Part shown: piece by piece, positions 54,258 to 63,026 of the stretch | Numbering within the stretch: position 1 is the stretch's first letter | Layout of the letters: each line of letters opens with the position of its first letter | Source: Laspinema palackyanum D2c | Lineage (GTDB): Bacteria > Cyanobacteriota > Cyanobacteriia > Cyanobacteriales > Laspinemataceae | Assembly: GCF_025370875.1 (NCBI RefSeq) | Contig: NZ_JAMXFD010000008.1 | Location: 1 to 64,000, forward strand | Length of the DNA: 64,000 bases | Direction: 5' to 3' | Made by a program: the position numbers and the translations under genes | Notes under the pieces: model-generated | What the model was told of the DNA's origin: nothing | The model's database searches: none | Seen by the model: the letters and a program-made list of their open reading frames with translations, nothing else

Positions 54258-56009
54258 TTAAGTCGGAGGGGTAAAATGCTGAGGACAGCCCCAGAGAATG
54301 CGCTCATGCTTATAGATGACCATTCCGGGTTTTGCCCCCTTGGGTTTATAAACATTTTTCGGTTCCGTGTACACCACCGGGACTTGCTCACTCTGACGGG
54401 CGCGGCTATAGTAAGCGGTTAAATCCGCTGCAAATTGTAAATCCGGTTCATCAGCAACGGCCCCCGGGGGTACGCGCAACAACCCATGACTTCCAGCAAT
54501 CTCCTGGGTGTGGAACCACAAGTCATAATCCGTCGCTACCCGAAAACTCAACACATCATTCTGGCGATTGTTCCGCCCGATTAGCAGTTCAAACCCACTG
54601 GGAGAGACAAAGCGATAAAACTCTGGGGTAGATTCTTGGGTTTGCCGCTTGTAGTCGGGGTCGCTGAGATATCCCTGCTGGATGAACTCTTCGCGAATTT
54701 CTGCCAATGCTTGTAAATCTGCGGGTTCGCGGTAGTCGTCGATTTGGGAAATGGCGACTTCGATCTGTTCTAAGTAGTCGATTTCTTGGCGAACTGCCGC
54801 GAGTAAGGGTTCGACTGCACCCCTTGCCCGTTTGAGTTTTTGGTGGCGTTTGTAGAGGGATTGGGCATTTTGGACGGCATTTTTTTCTAAATCCAGGGGA
54901 ATGGTGACGGGTTTGCCGGTTTCAAAGTCGGGAAGCGCGATCGCCTTCATCCCCGGTTGCCACTCATGGAGGTTCGCCATCAATAAATCCGCTTTTGCTC
55001 GATATTCATCCGCTTCGGAAGATTCTTGCAAGCGGTTTTCAAATCCCTGTCCCTTGACTCGCAATTTATTCAGGAGATTGGAGAGTTTTTGACTCAGTTG
55101 ATGGCGCAGTTGCTTAAAGTCAAACCGATTCAGTTCATCGGTATAGTACCGATTTAATAAGTCTTGGACTGACTTGAAATCCGGGGGTTCTGGATTGTGG
55201 TTCCAGTTGATGACTTGATATCCGGTTTCTGTCCAATGGGGATAGATTGCGGATAAATCGCCGGTTTGGCAGGTTTGAATAAAGTTTAGCCACTGTTGCC
55301 AGGAAGCAAATAGGCGGTTCCAATCGTCTGGAGTCAGACTGTGGGTGGATTGTTCAAAATCGAGTTTGGCAGAGGCGATCTCCGCTTTGACCAGATGGGA
55401 ACTCAGACCCTGATAACTTTTGAGCATTTGCCGTCCCAAGGCATCGGGAATCAGGGCAATTCGTTCTTGCCAGCGAGATTGCGGTTCCGTCAGATTGGGG
55501 ATCGGGTCCGTTAGGGAAGGAGGCAGGGCGTAGGGTGCGCCGGTGAGGATGGGGCGGATACTCGACTGCTTTTCGCTGACTTGGTGGGCGGCAGTCACGA
55601 TTTGATTGTCCGCATTGGCGAGAATAGCGTTACTGCGTTTGCCCATGATTTCGATATATAAATGCCAGAGCACCGGGTCCCCCGGACGTTTGGCAAATTG
55701 GAGGTCCAGGGCGCGTTCCCAGGGGGAGACGGGGGCGATCGCCACAAATGCCAAACCCCCCAGTTGATGGCGCAATTGGTCACTAAAAGTAAAGGTATCC
55801 GGTTTACGCGGGGGAGGGTCACTCAGATGCAACCTTGCAGCGGTGGGATGCCAAGAAACCGCCAACCATCCGCGCCCGGTGAGGGTTCGCAGGGCTAAAA
55901 AAATGGTATGGCGATCGCGCTGATAAACCTGTTCGAGTCGCGCCGGTAACCAGGTGGTTCGCAACTCGCAATAGGAGGCGATCAGGGTAGTCAAGTCAAC
56001 AGGTTGCAT
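54258..56009 (-). CDS. rqcH: RqcH/NFACT family ribosome-associated quality control protein
   Basis: A 583-residue NFACT protein. The N-terminal NFACT-N domain starts QPVDLTTLIASYCELRTTWLPARLEQVYQ and includes ELSP-like ALDLQFAKRPGDPVLWHLYIEIMGKRSNAIL; a long coiled-coil middle (about 275-440) carries the helical arms; the C-terminal NFACT-R domain (about 470-580) has GFELLIGRNNRQNDVLSFRVA, YDLWFHTQEIAGSHGLLR and VYTEPKNVYKPKGAKPGMVIYKHER. The homologue in other bacteria adds alanine tails to nascent chains on split large subunits. Length is normal for the family. Confidence 0.88.
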   Translation of the reverse strand: MQPVDLTTLIASYCELRTTWLPARLEQVYQRDRHTIFLALRTLTGRGWLAVSWHPTAARLHLSDPPPRKPDTFTFSDQLRHQLGGLAFVAIAPVSPWERALDLQFAKRPGDPVLWHLYIEIMGKRSNAILANADNQIVTAAHQVSEKQSSIRPILTGAPYALPPSLTDPIPNLTEPQSRWQERIALIPDALGRQMLKSYQGLSSHLVKAEIASAKLDFEQSTHSLTPDDWNRLFASWQQWLNFIQTCQTGDLSAIYPHWTETGYQVINWNHNPEPPDFKSVQDLLNRYYTDELNRFDFKQLRHQLSQKLSNLLNKLRVKGQGFENRLQESSEADEYRAKADLLMANLHEWQPGMKAIALPDFETGKPVTIPLDLEKNAVQNAQSLYKRHQKLKRARGAVEPLLAAVRQEIDYLEQIEVAISQIDDYREPADLQALAEIREEFIQQGYLSDPDYKRQTQESTPEFYRFVSPSGFELLIGRNNRQNDVLSFRVATDYDLWFHTQEIAGSHGLLRVPPGAVADEPDLQFAADLTAYYSRARQSEQVPVVYTEPKNVYKPKGAKPGMVIYKHERILWGCPQHFTPPT

Positions 56010-56514
56010 CGCTAATGGTCCAAAATACCCGTAAATTTACAATCCCAGTCATCAAATTCTTAAAAAGTACCCCAAAACTCTCAAAACTCCCTGAATTGCC
56101 TTGCGGAGTGCAGCGGATTGTCGAGTTTACCCAAATTTTGTAGATACTATGGAAATTAGAGCGCGATCGCGGTCAATCCAGGAGGAGTCTGAAATCGGTC
56201 ACGATTCTAAGGGGCGATCGCAATTCGGCTACTTCCAGGGAGGGCGGCAGGGAATACTCATTCTGCCCCTATTCAGGGTATCATTCCCTGCACCTAAATT
56301 CCTGCCCCCTCTGTTGCCTCTTGGGGAGAACTCTTCTATCCCAGAAGCTGCAAAACCTGCCTGCTGAGGTTTCCAGCATTTTTAGTAAAAATCCTCCCCA
56401 CAACAGGGGGACCGGAGGAGGTTCCCGGACCCGAACTTTCCTGAGATCTCATTTTTAGGGTTCAAACAGCTTTGAGAAGAAAACAAGTTTTACATCCCGA
56501 GGATGGTCCTAGTT
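56010..56514. other. Intergenic region upstream of remA
   Basis: An 88-codon frame at 56101-56367 has no ribosome-binding site or family-like sequence. Two hairpins are visible: GGGAATAC...GTATCATTCCC (about 56249-56288) and CCTCC.../...GGAGGAGG (about 56391-56420). The remA promoter probably lies at 56420-56490. Confidence 0.4.
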
Positions 56515-56766
56515 ATGGATATTCAACTGATTAATATCGGGTTTGGGAATATCATTTGTGCTCATCGAGTGATTGCCATTGTCAGTCCAGAATCTGCCCC
56601 TATCAAGCGCATTGTCACGGAGGCGCGGGAGGGAAATCGGCTGATTGATGCGACTTACGGCAGGCGGACAAGGGCGGTGATTATTATGGATTCGAGTCAT
56701 GTGATTCTTTCCTCAATTCAGCCGGAGACGGTTGCGAATCGGTTCGTTTCCAGTAAAGATAGTTAA
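56515..56766 (+). CDS. remA: RemA/DUF370 family regulatory protein
   Basis: An 83-residue protein of the DUF370/RemA family. The start [12 protein letters not shown] is family-typical, followed by [49 protein letters not shown], the conserved core with the Arg cluster seen in the DNA-binding octamer of RemA in firmicutes. In those bacteria it activates matrix and osmoprotection genes; the role in cyanobacteria is not known. It lies 122 bases before gmk in the same direction, a pairing seen in many bacteria. Confidence 0.88.
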   Translation: MDIQLINIGFGNIICAHRVIAIVSPESAPIKRIVTEAREGNRLIDATYGRRTRAVIIMDSSHVILSSIQPETVANRFVSSKDS

Positions 56767-56888
56767 GCCAATCTAGGAAAAGCTTGACTGGGTTTTCCTA
56801 GGGGTCGGCGTTAAAGTTATCTAGCGTTCCGGTGGCCTCTTTTGGGAAGACGGGGCAATTTTGGGTCTAGGAAGGGATTATCTAAGTG

Positions 56889-57449
56889 ATGCAGATGGGT
56901 CAATTAATTGTGTTTACGGGTCCGAGTGGGGTAGGGAAGGGAACGTTGCTGCGATCGCTGTTGGCACGTCACCCAGAACTGGAGTTGTCAATTTCGGTAA
57001 CAACTCGTGCACCTCGCGAGGGAGAAATTGAGGGGCGGCATTATTATTTTGTAAACCGGGAGCAATTTCAAGGGTTAATTGCGACGGGTCAACTCTTGGA
57101 ATGGGCAGAATTTGCGGGAAATTGTTATGGGACTCCCCGAACCCCGGTGGAAGAGATGATCGTCCAGGGGAAATTAGTGGTTTTGGAAATTGAGTTAGAA
57201 GGGGCGAGGCAAGTGCGCGAAACCTTTCCCGGGGCGTTGCAATTGTTTATTTTACCGCCCTCACCGGAGGAGTTGGAACGGCGGATTCGGGTGAGGGGTC
57301 AGGATTCTGAGGAGGCGATCGCCCGTCGTCTGCACCGGGCTCAAGTGGAAATTGCTGCGGCAGATGAGTTTGATATTGTGATTGTCAATGATGATTTTGA
57401 CCGGGCATTAGAGGCGATCGAGATGGCCTTATTTGCCCCAGTTTCCTAA
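56889..57449 (+). CDS. gmk: Guanylate kinase
   Basis: About 186 residues. P-loop [11 protein letters not shown] near the N-terminus, [19 protein letters not shown] (GMP-binding region), and [17 protein letters not shown]-type and a lid with [18 protein letters not shown]. It phosphorylates GMP to GDP, feeding GTP, (p)ppGpp and DNA precursors. A GTG codon three bases before the ATG at 56889 is in frame; ATG at 56895 also matches the family start. Followed by a bidirectional terminator. Confidence 0.95.
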   Translation: MQMGQLIVFTGPSGVGKGTLLRSLLARHPELELSISVTTRAPREGEIEGRHYYFVNREQFQGLIATGQLLEWAEFAGNCYGTPRTPVEEMIVQGKLVVLEIELEGARQVRETFPGALQLFILPPSPEELERRIRVRGQDSEEAIARRLHRAQVEIAAADEFDIVIVNDDFDRALEAIEMALFAPVS

Positions 57450-57489
57450 GTCTGATTAACTTCGACATCCGTTACACTCAATCTGCCTT

Positions 57490-57543
57490 AAACAAAAAGC
57501 GATCGCTTCTATCTCATCAAATAGAGGCGATCGCTTTTTGTTT
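57490..57543. terminator. Bidirectional terminator between gmk and psaJ
   Basis: A perfect or near-perfect stem: AAACAAAAAGCGATCGC at the left pairs with GCGATCGCTTTTTGTTT at the right around a CTTCTATCTCATCAAATAGAGG inner hairpin. It holds two HIP1 octamers, with T runs on both strands. Confidence 0.85.
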
Positions 57544-57588
57544 AACATCAATCCAAACCAGTCGGACTTGATTCGTCTTTAGCAAACC

Positions 57589-57714
57589 TTAGAACGGAGG
57601 AACTAAGGCATCAGGATAGATTTTGTTAGCGACAATCAAGACAGTGGCGGTTAAGGACAGCCATACGATTAAAACAACTGGACCGAGCGATAGATACTTA
57701 ACGAAAGAATCCAT
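57589..57714 (-). CDS. psaJ: Photosystem I reaction centre subunit IX
   Basis: A 41-residue PsaJ too short for standard gene calls. The translation (start [13 protein letters not shown], one TM helix, end [10 protein letters not shown]) has the PsaJ layout with the conserved FPDAL-type C-terminus. It binds chlorophyll and carotenoids at the edge of photosystem I next to PsaF. It lies 90 bases downstream of psaF in the same operon. Confidence 0.93.
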   Translation of the reverse strand: MDSFVKYLSLGPVVLIVWLSLTATVLIVANKIYPDALVPPF

Positions 57715-57751
57715 GAACGCTTCTCCTAAATTGAACAAGGGTTAATATTGA

Positions 57752-57786
57752 GATTTTAGATCTTAGCTGGGCTAAAATCTAAAATC
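57752..57786 (-). promoter_or_regulatory. Hairpin between psaF and psaJ
   Basis: GATTTTAGAT / ATCTAAAATC, a 10-base perfect inverted repeat with a 15-base loop in the psaF-psaJ gap. It could be a processing or stabilising element that sets the two mRNA levels. Confidence 0.55.
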
Positions 57787-57804
57787 ACTTTCAACGGTGC
57801 TTTC

Positions 57805-58293
57805 CTAACGGGGTGAGACAGTAATCTCATTATTTTTGGCTGTTAATTTACCACTGGTAAATTCGCCTAAAGCGGCCAAGGGCCAAACGGCACTACCTAA
57901 AGAACATTTGATTGCCAAAGGAATGTCAATGATAATTTCTTTTTCTTCAGGACTGCCACTGCCACGAACTGCAATCAGGTAAGAACGGCCAGCCCAGCCG
58001 ATCCATCCGGCAATATAGAGAAACAGCAAGCTAGGAATTCCAAACTCATTAACGTGGGCCAAGTTGCCATCCACAATCAAATGAGGATAGCCTTCAGGTC
58101 CGCACAGCAAGCTGGAATATTTATCAAAGCGAGCTTTTGCGCCTGGATTTTTAGCAATAGAATTCTTAGCCTTTTGAACGAATGCCGGATTATCACTGCA
58201 AGGAGTGAGGTTTTGGTACAAGTCAGCAGATGCAGCAGGGGCAAAGCTGAACCAAAGGCAAATCGTCAGAACCAACGCGAACAATCGTCCCAT
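57805..58293 (-). CDS. psaF: Photosystem I reaction centre subunit III
   Basis: A 162-residue PsaF precursor with a lumenal signal peptide (about 1-23, ending PAASA), then [35 protein letters not shown] (two conserved Cys) and a TM hairpin with [18 protein letters not shown], the hallmark of the family. It lies at the lumenal side of photosystem I and, in plants and algae, docks plastocyanin or cytochrome c6. First gene of psaF-psaJ, divergent from tsaD, an arrangement common in cyanobacteria. Confidence 0.97.
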   Translation of the reverse strand: MGRLFALVLTICLWFSFAPAASADLYQNLTPCSDNPAFVQKAKNSIAKNPGAKARFDKYSSLLCGPEGYPHLIVDGNLAHVNEFGIPSLLFLYIAGWIGWAGRSYLIAVRGSGSPEEKEIIIDIPLAIKCSLGSAVWPLAALGEFTSGKLTAKNNEITVSPR

Positions 58294-58579
58294 AGAATTG
58301 TTTCCTTTTGTTACGAAACATCAAGATTGTTAACAAAACCGGAGGCTGCTTTGTTACTCGATCTAGTTTATCCATCTGTGCGTTCTTTTGCTCAGTCTGT
58401 GGAAGAAAGAGGGTTGAAGTCATTCTCCCCCGGACAGAAGGGCGACACCGAGGATCAAACGCGATCGCGTAAGAGCAGGTGAGTTCTGGGAACTTCCAGA
58501 AAATCATACTCTGCTAAGACAACCTCGTAAAGATTAAGCTAGGCAATAGTTAACCTAATATTCCAAAAATTACCAGCCA
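58294..58579. promoter_or_regulatory. Divergent promoter region of psaF and tsaD
   Basis: About 285 bases between two divergent genes; it should hold both promoters and any light-response sites. No perfect operator repeat is recognised by eye. Confidence 0.5.
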
Positions 58580-59635
58580 ATGGCAACCGTTTTAGCAATT
58601 GAAACAAGTTGTGACGAAACTGCGGTAGCAATTGTAAAGAATCGTGAAGTGAGCAGTAATGTGGTTTCGTCGCAAATTGCGGTGCATCAGCAGTATGGCG
58701 GCGTAGTTCCAGAAGTGGCCTCGCGATCGCATTTAGAAGTCATTGATGGGGCGATCGCCCAAGCTTTAGCGGAAGCCCAACTCAATTGGTCCGACATTGA
58801 TGGCATCGCCGCCACCTGCACCCCGGGACTCGTCGGTGCTCTGTTAGTCGGCCTCACCGCTGGCAAAACCCTCGCCATGCTGCATCAAAAGCCCTTTCTA
58901 GGCATCCATCACCTGGAAGGACATCTCTATGCCTCCTACCTCACCGAACCTAGCCTTGAACCCCCGTTTATTTGCCTCTTAGTCTCTGGGGGTCACACCA
59001 GCTTGATTGATGTTCAAGCTGGGGGCGTTTATGAAACCTTGGGACAAACCCGGGATGATGCTGCCGGGGAAGCCTTTGATAAAGTAGCGCGATTGTTAAA
59101 GTTGGGGTATCCCGGAGGGCCAATCATCGATCGCCTTGCCAAATCCGGGAACCCCAAAGCCTTTAAACTCCCCGAGGGCAAAATTGGACTGCCGGAGGGG
59201 GGATATCATCCTTATGACACCAGTTTTAGTGGGTTAAAAACTGCCGTTCTGCGTTTAGTCGAAAAACTCAAAGCCACCGGGGAGGAACTGCCGGTGAATG
59301 ATATTGCTGCTAGTTTTCAGGATACGGTGGCCAGAGCCTTAAGCAAACGGGCCATTGCCTGCGCCCGCGATCGCAGTCGGGATACCATCGTTGTCGGGGG
59401 TGGAGTGGCCGCCAATAGCGCCCTGCGGGAGCATCTGCTGGCTGATGCCGCCCCTTACAATCTGCGAGTGCTATTTCCGCCCTTGAAATACTGCACCGAT
59501 AACGCCGCGATGATTGCCTGTGCTGCTGCCGATCGCCTCAACCGAGGCGATCGCAGTCCCCTGACCCTCGGCGCTCAATCCCGCATGGCCCTAACCGATG
59601 CCAATCAACTGTATTTAGGGAACTCCCAAAAATAA
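58580..59635 (+). CDS. tsaD: tRNA N6-adenosine threonylcarbamoyltransferase
   Basis: A 351-residue ASKHA-fold TsaD. Visible motifs: [13 protein letters not shown] (N-terminal phosphate-1), the iron-binding [42 protein letters not shown] and the C-terminal [11 protein letters not shown]. With TsaB and TsaE it makes t6A at position 37 of ANN-decoding tRNAs from threonylcarbamoyl-AMP. Length and start are normal. Confidence 0.96.
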   Translation: MATVLAIETSCDETAVAIVKNREVSSNVVSSQIAVHQQYGGVVPEVASRSHLEVIDGAIAQALAEAQLNWSDIDGIAATCTPGLVGALLVGLTAGKTLAMLHQKPFLGIHHLEGHLYASYLTEPSLEPPFICLLVSGGHTSLIDVQAGGVYETLGQTRDDAAGEAFDKVARLLKLGYPGGPIIDRLAKSGNPKAFKLPEGKIGLPEGGYHPYDTSFSGLKTAVLRLVEKLKATGEELPVNDIAASFQDTVARALSKRAIACARDRSRDTIVVGGGVAANSALREHLLADAAPYNLRVLFPPLKYCTDNAAMIACAAADRLNRGDRSPLTLGAQSRMALTDANQLYLGNSQK

Positions 59636-59717
59636 AATCCCCAAAACGTTCGTAGTGAGTCCTTCACCGAGTCATCTTAAAGAAACCCCTGAAGGGGTGA
59701 CTACAAACCGCATGGCC

Positions 59718-60575
59718 CTAACTATGATTGCCGAGAATCTGGCGAATTTCCGTCGCCACCACCTCCGGTTGCTCCACCATCGATAAATGGCCGCAGTCGG
59801 GAATTTCAATCACATTCATGCCTTCCTGTTCAAAAAGGGCGTGAAAACTGGCCAAATGCCGAACATACTTCGGTTCCATCACCTTGTCCTTGGTTCCGGT
59901 GATGAAATAAACAGGCTGAGTGAGTTGGGAAACCAGTTGAGGAAGCTGGTGGACCTCGACTTCCGTCGTGGAATCGAGCAAGGCCCCGATCGCCGCTTCT
60001 GGGTGAGCCATGACAAAATCCAGAAGTCTTTGCCTTGCCCAATGGCGGGGGAGGGGACTGGCGACACTATCGCGAGTAAATAACCAATCAATGCCGGGAA
60101 GGTAGCACAGCCAACGGGGGCGCATTTTCACAAAGACCTGTCCAGCAGCTCGAAAGCGTTCAAATTCTTCTTTGATATAAATGCCGCCTCCGGAATTGAC
60201 GCAGAGCGCCCCTTTCACCTTAGAGGGGAGTTGAGAAGCGCCCCATAGGGCGATACTGCCCCCGAGAGAGTGACCAATCAGCCATGCGGTGGAGATATTG
60301 AGTTTGTCCAGTAAGACTTCCAAATCTCGGGCATAGGCGCTAGGGGTGTAGCCTGCATGGAGCTGGGGGGTGGGGTGGGGATAGGGTTGAGAGTCGCCAA
60401 ATCCGCGCAAGTCATAGGAGAGGCACTGGTAATCCACCGACAGGCGATCGATTAGGGGCTGCCAATAGCGGCGGCTGAGGAGCCAACCGTGGATAAAAAC
60501 CAGAACATGGGGAGAGGGGCGAGGATCTGTGAGTTCATAAGCGTGAGGAACCCCCAGGATGTCAATCGTTTCCAT
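59718..60575 (-). CDS. Alpha/beta hydrolase
   Basis: About 285 residues from the ATG at 60575 (METIDILGVPHAY). The catalytic triad is visible: nucleophile in GHSLGG (about 118), acid in TGTKDKVME (about 233) and His in DCGHLSMVE (about 264); HGWLLSRRYW forms the oxyanion loop. It is a typical single-domain esterase/hydrolase of unknown substrate. The region 59640-59717 between tsaD and it holds TTCGTAGTGAGTCCTTCA-type dispersed repeat sequence. Confidence 0.85.
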   Translation of the reverse strand: METIDILGVPHAYELTDPRPSPHVLVFIHGWLLSRRYWQPLIDRLSVDYQCLSYDLRGFGDSQPYPHPTPQLHAGYTPSAYARDLEVLLDKLNISTAWLIGHSLGGSIALWGASQLPSKVKGALCVNSGGGIYIKEEFERFRAAGQVFVKMRPRWLCYLPGIDWLFTRDSVASPLPRHWARQRLLDFVMAHPEAAIGALLDSTTEVEVHQLPQLVSQLTQPVYFITGTKDKVMEPKYVRHLASFHALFEQEGMNVIEIPDCGHLSMVEQPEVVATEIRQILGNHS

Positions 60576-60784
60576 GTTGTTATCAAGAGCGAAGAAATCG
60601 TCTGAATACAATCACTTAGGCGATCGCAGACCAGGGAGAAGCCAGCGATCGACACAGCCGGTCCAAGGGGACCACCAGAGTAGCGGGAGGAGAATAAAGC
60701 CTCCTTCTGTTCAAGAATCAAACCCTTGGGTTTTCAGGCTCAAGGTTGAGATGGGTTTGGGGATGGCGAGGGCCAAAGTAACGA

Positions 60785-61483
60785 TTAAAAGCGCCTCCCG
60801 AGCAATCGCTGCCGCACGCCTTCAGCAATCTTTTGTCCGAGGTATTCGGGAATCAGACTTTCATTGGGTCCCAGTAAATACAGAATCAGACGGGTGCGGC
60901 CCCGCCAAACCAGTAAATTCGCATTGACGACCAGCAAATCCTCTTGCCAGATGGCGTACATCACTTTATAGAACAATCCCGGCTGGTTATCCGCTTCAAT
61001 CAGAAGGGCGGGAAGATGGAAAACCGGATCGACATAGAACTCGGTTTCCACATCTTCTAAACCGGCATCCAGATTGAATTCGACCGCCAGCATCTCTTCC
61101 ACTTCAAAGTGACCCGCCAGGGCTTCACGAACAGCCCGACAGACATTTTCTGCGGTCTTATCAGTGAGTGCTTTACCCCCCCGAGACACCACCAACTTGA
61201 TAAAGACCAACATCGGTGGATAAATTTGGCCGTAAAGACTCAGACTGTGGATCGTGAGTCCGTAGGCAGCCAGAACCCCAAAAATGTCACTCAGCAAAAA
61301 AGATTGATTGCGGTAGGCAAAATGCAGAGCACTTTTGGTCCCTTCGGGCCTGAGTTCAATGACCGCTTGTTTAGTGCGGTAAAGCTGGTAGGCGAGCTTG
61401 AGGTTTTGGAGCTGAATTTCACTGCTGACAAATTGTTCGTAGAACTGCGGAAACGCTCGATTAAAGCGCTTGAGCAGGTCCAT
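60785..61483 (-). CDS. ACT-like domain protein
   Basis: About 232 residues from the ATG at 61483 (MDLLKRFNRAFP); an in-frame start nine codons upstream is possible. Two ACT-type folds are suggested: SFLLSDIFGVLAAYGLTIHSLSLYGQ (about 68-93) and ALLIEADNQPGLFYKVMYAIWQEDLLVVNANLLVWRGRTRLILYL (about 158-202). The pattern resembles the C-terminal ACT pair of GlnD uridylyltransferases but no nucleotidyltransferase domain is present. It could be a stand-alone small-molecule sensor. Conserved in cyanobacteria; no assigned role. Confidence 0.7.
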   Translation of the reverse strand: MDLLKRFNRAFPQFYEQFVSSEIQLQNLKLAYQLYRTKQAVIELRPEGTKSALHFAYRNQSFLLSDIFGVLAAYGLTIHSLSLYGQIYPPMLVFIKLVVSRGGKALTDKTAENVCRAVREALAGHFEVEEMLAVEFNLDAGLEDVETEFYVDPVFHLPALLIEADNQPGLFYKVMYAIWQEDLLVVNANLLVWRGRTRLILYLLGPNESLIPEYLGQKIAEGVRQRLLGRRF

Positions 61484-61510
61484 CGTGGATGATTTTAAAC
61501 CCGGTGCCAT

Positions 61511-62236
61511 ATTGGGGTGTGGGAGAACTCGCTAGATCCTGTCAAAAACACAAAGGAAGACAGCAGCCCGGGGTCCTTTACGATAGAACAATGATTGGAC
61601 GGCGAAAACTATTAAAGTTTCGTCGGGTTTAACCCTAGCTGGAACTATCATCCCCTGGGATCCGAGCCAATACACGACTCGCAACGATATGCTATTTTGC
61701 ATCTCCCCAACCCAAGGAGGGCCTTTTGACAAGTTCAAGCCGAGGCTAATCTCACGGGGGACGGGTTGAGCCTCGGCTAATCTGGACAAAGGGGGTGCGT
61801 ACAGGGTCTTGTCAGCTCCCGATCGCAATTGGGAGCCTAGCTCAAGACAGGGGTGCATCAACTGGGTTGAGGTAGATTGCTATATTAATCCTATGCCATC
61901 ATGGGGGACACTCTTACGATCGCCACGGGGGATTGCGATTCTCAAAGGGCTTTTGCCTGAAACTTAGGGCCATTCATCCCGCTTACTCCTAGGGATTTCA
62001 GTCTAGCCATTTCCCTGATGGAAGGGTTAGCATCTTTAGGGCGATCGGCGTAAGTCGCGACTTGCCACTGTACAATCATAAACGGGTACGCCATTCCGTT
62101 GCACCGTCAGGCAGCAGTTTACCGTTTGTTCAACCTCGCGATCGCCCCAATTGGGTCGATCTCTTGGCATCATAAGCTTATCCTCGGTGGGGGATAGCGC
62201 TTGTCCACCCCGTTCTCCTAACCTAACCAAACCTTC
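61511..62236. other. 725-base region with two strong hairpins, possible structured RNA
   Basis: No gene is supported. A perfect hairpin AGCCGAGGCT ... AGCCTCGGCT spans about 61738-61778. Immediately after it a nested pair GTCTTG ... CAAGAC around GCTCCC ... GGGAGC spans about 61805-61855, with GGGTGC at one end and GGGGTGCATC at the other. The two lie head to tail over 120 bases. Frames at 61532-61861 and 62036-62230 have no ribosome-binding sites. Confidence 0.5.
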
Positions 62237-62767
62237 ATGGGTTTTTGGAAAAATTTATTTAGCGGTTCTGATACGTCTTCTGTGCCGATCGCGGCGCAAA
62301 TCGATGGATATCAATCTGCCGGGACGAGCGATCGCCCCGGCACCAATCCTCGTGTCTATTTCAGTACAGATCGAGATATCGACCTTTATGAACTAGAAGA
62401 ACTCTGTGATGCAGTCGGCTGGTCTCGTCGCCCCCTGCGTAAGGTTAAAAAAGCCATTCAATACAGTTTTCTCGTGGTTTCTATGTGGGAAATGCGCGGA
62501 AAAACCCGTCGCTTGATCGGCTTCTCCCGCGCCACCTCAGACCATGCTTTTAATGCCACCATCTGGGATGTCGTGGTTCATCCCGAATACCAAGGCAAAG
62601 GGTTCGGTAAGTCCCTGATGAATTACACCATCAAGCGTCTGCGAAGTGAAGATATCAGTAATATCACCTTGTTTGCGGACCCTCATGTAGTCGAGTTCTA
62701 CCGCACCTTGGGATTTATGTCCGATCCCGAAGGCATTAAAGGAATGTTTTGGTATCCCAATCGTTAG
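62237..62767 (+). CDS. GNAT family N-acetyltransferase (Ycf52/NSI-like)
   Basis: A 176-residue GNAT enzyme with the acetyl-CoA loop [15 protein letters not shown] (Q-x-x-G-x-G type, about 116-130), [16 protein letters not shown] (about 148-163) and the strand [24 protein letters not shown] before it. The start [10 protein letters not shown] and a low-complexity segment lead into the domain at about 40. Sequence layout matches the cyanobacterial/chloroplast Ycf52-NSI group, where plant members acetylate proteins for state transitions; the role here is inferred only. Confidence 0.8.
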   Translation: MGFWKNLFSGSDTSSVPIAAQIDGYQSAGTSDRPGTNPRVYFSTDRDIDLYELEELCDAVGWSRRPLRKVKKAIQYSFLVVSMWEMRGKTRRLIGFSRATSDHAFNATIWDVVVHPEYQGKGFGKSLMNYTIKRLRSEDISNITLFADPHVVEFYRTLGFMSDPEGIKGMFWYPNR

Positions 62768-63026
62768 AAAGTCCCCCCTAGGCCGCCGTTCGAGTATTTG
62801 ATCCGTCGATGAACGCCCTAGATTTTCCGAATGGGAATTTTTGCCGATTCACCCGGAAAATATTCAGGATGAAAACGGGTTTCACCTCCTTTTGAGTCAG
62901 GGCAACAGGTATCCTCACTGGAAAGTGGAAAAGCTGTAGGGATTTGTACGATCGCTTTTACCGTTTGGTACTAGAATGCAACAGCTAGAGCGATCAAGAT
63001 CTCTATATTTGGAGTGGATTAAGGTG
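62768..63026. promoter_or_regulatory. Leader region of argC
   Basis: About 260 bases with no gene. A TAGAAT box near 62972-62977 could be a -10, and AAGG lies just before the argC ATG. Any ArgR-type site is not recognised. Confidence 0.4.

Noticed and set aside
62036-62230. 64-codon frame near the GNAT gene
   Set aside because: It overlaps the GNAT leader on the other strand with no start signal; judged spurious.
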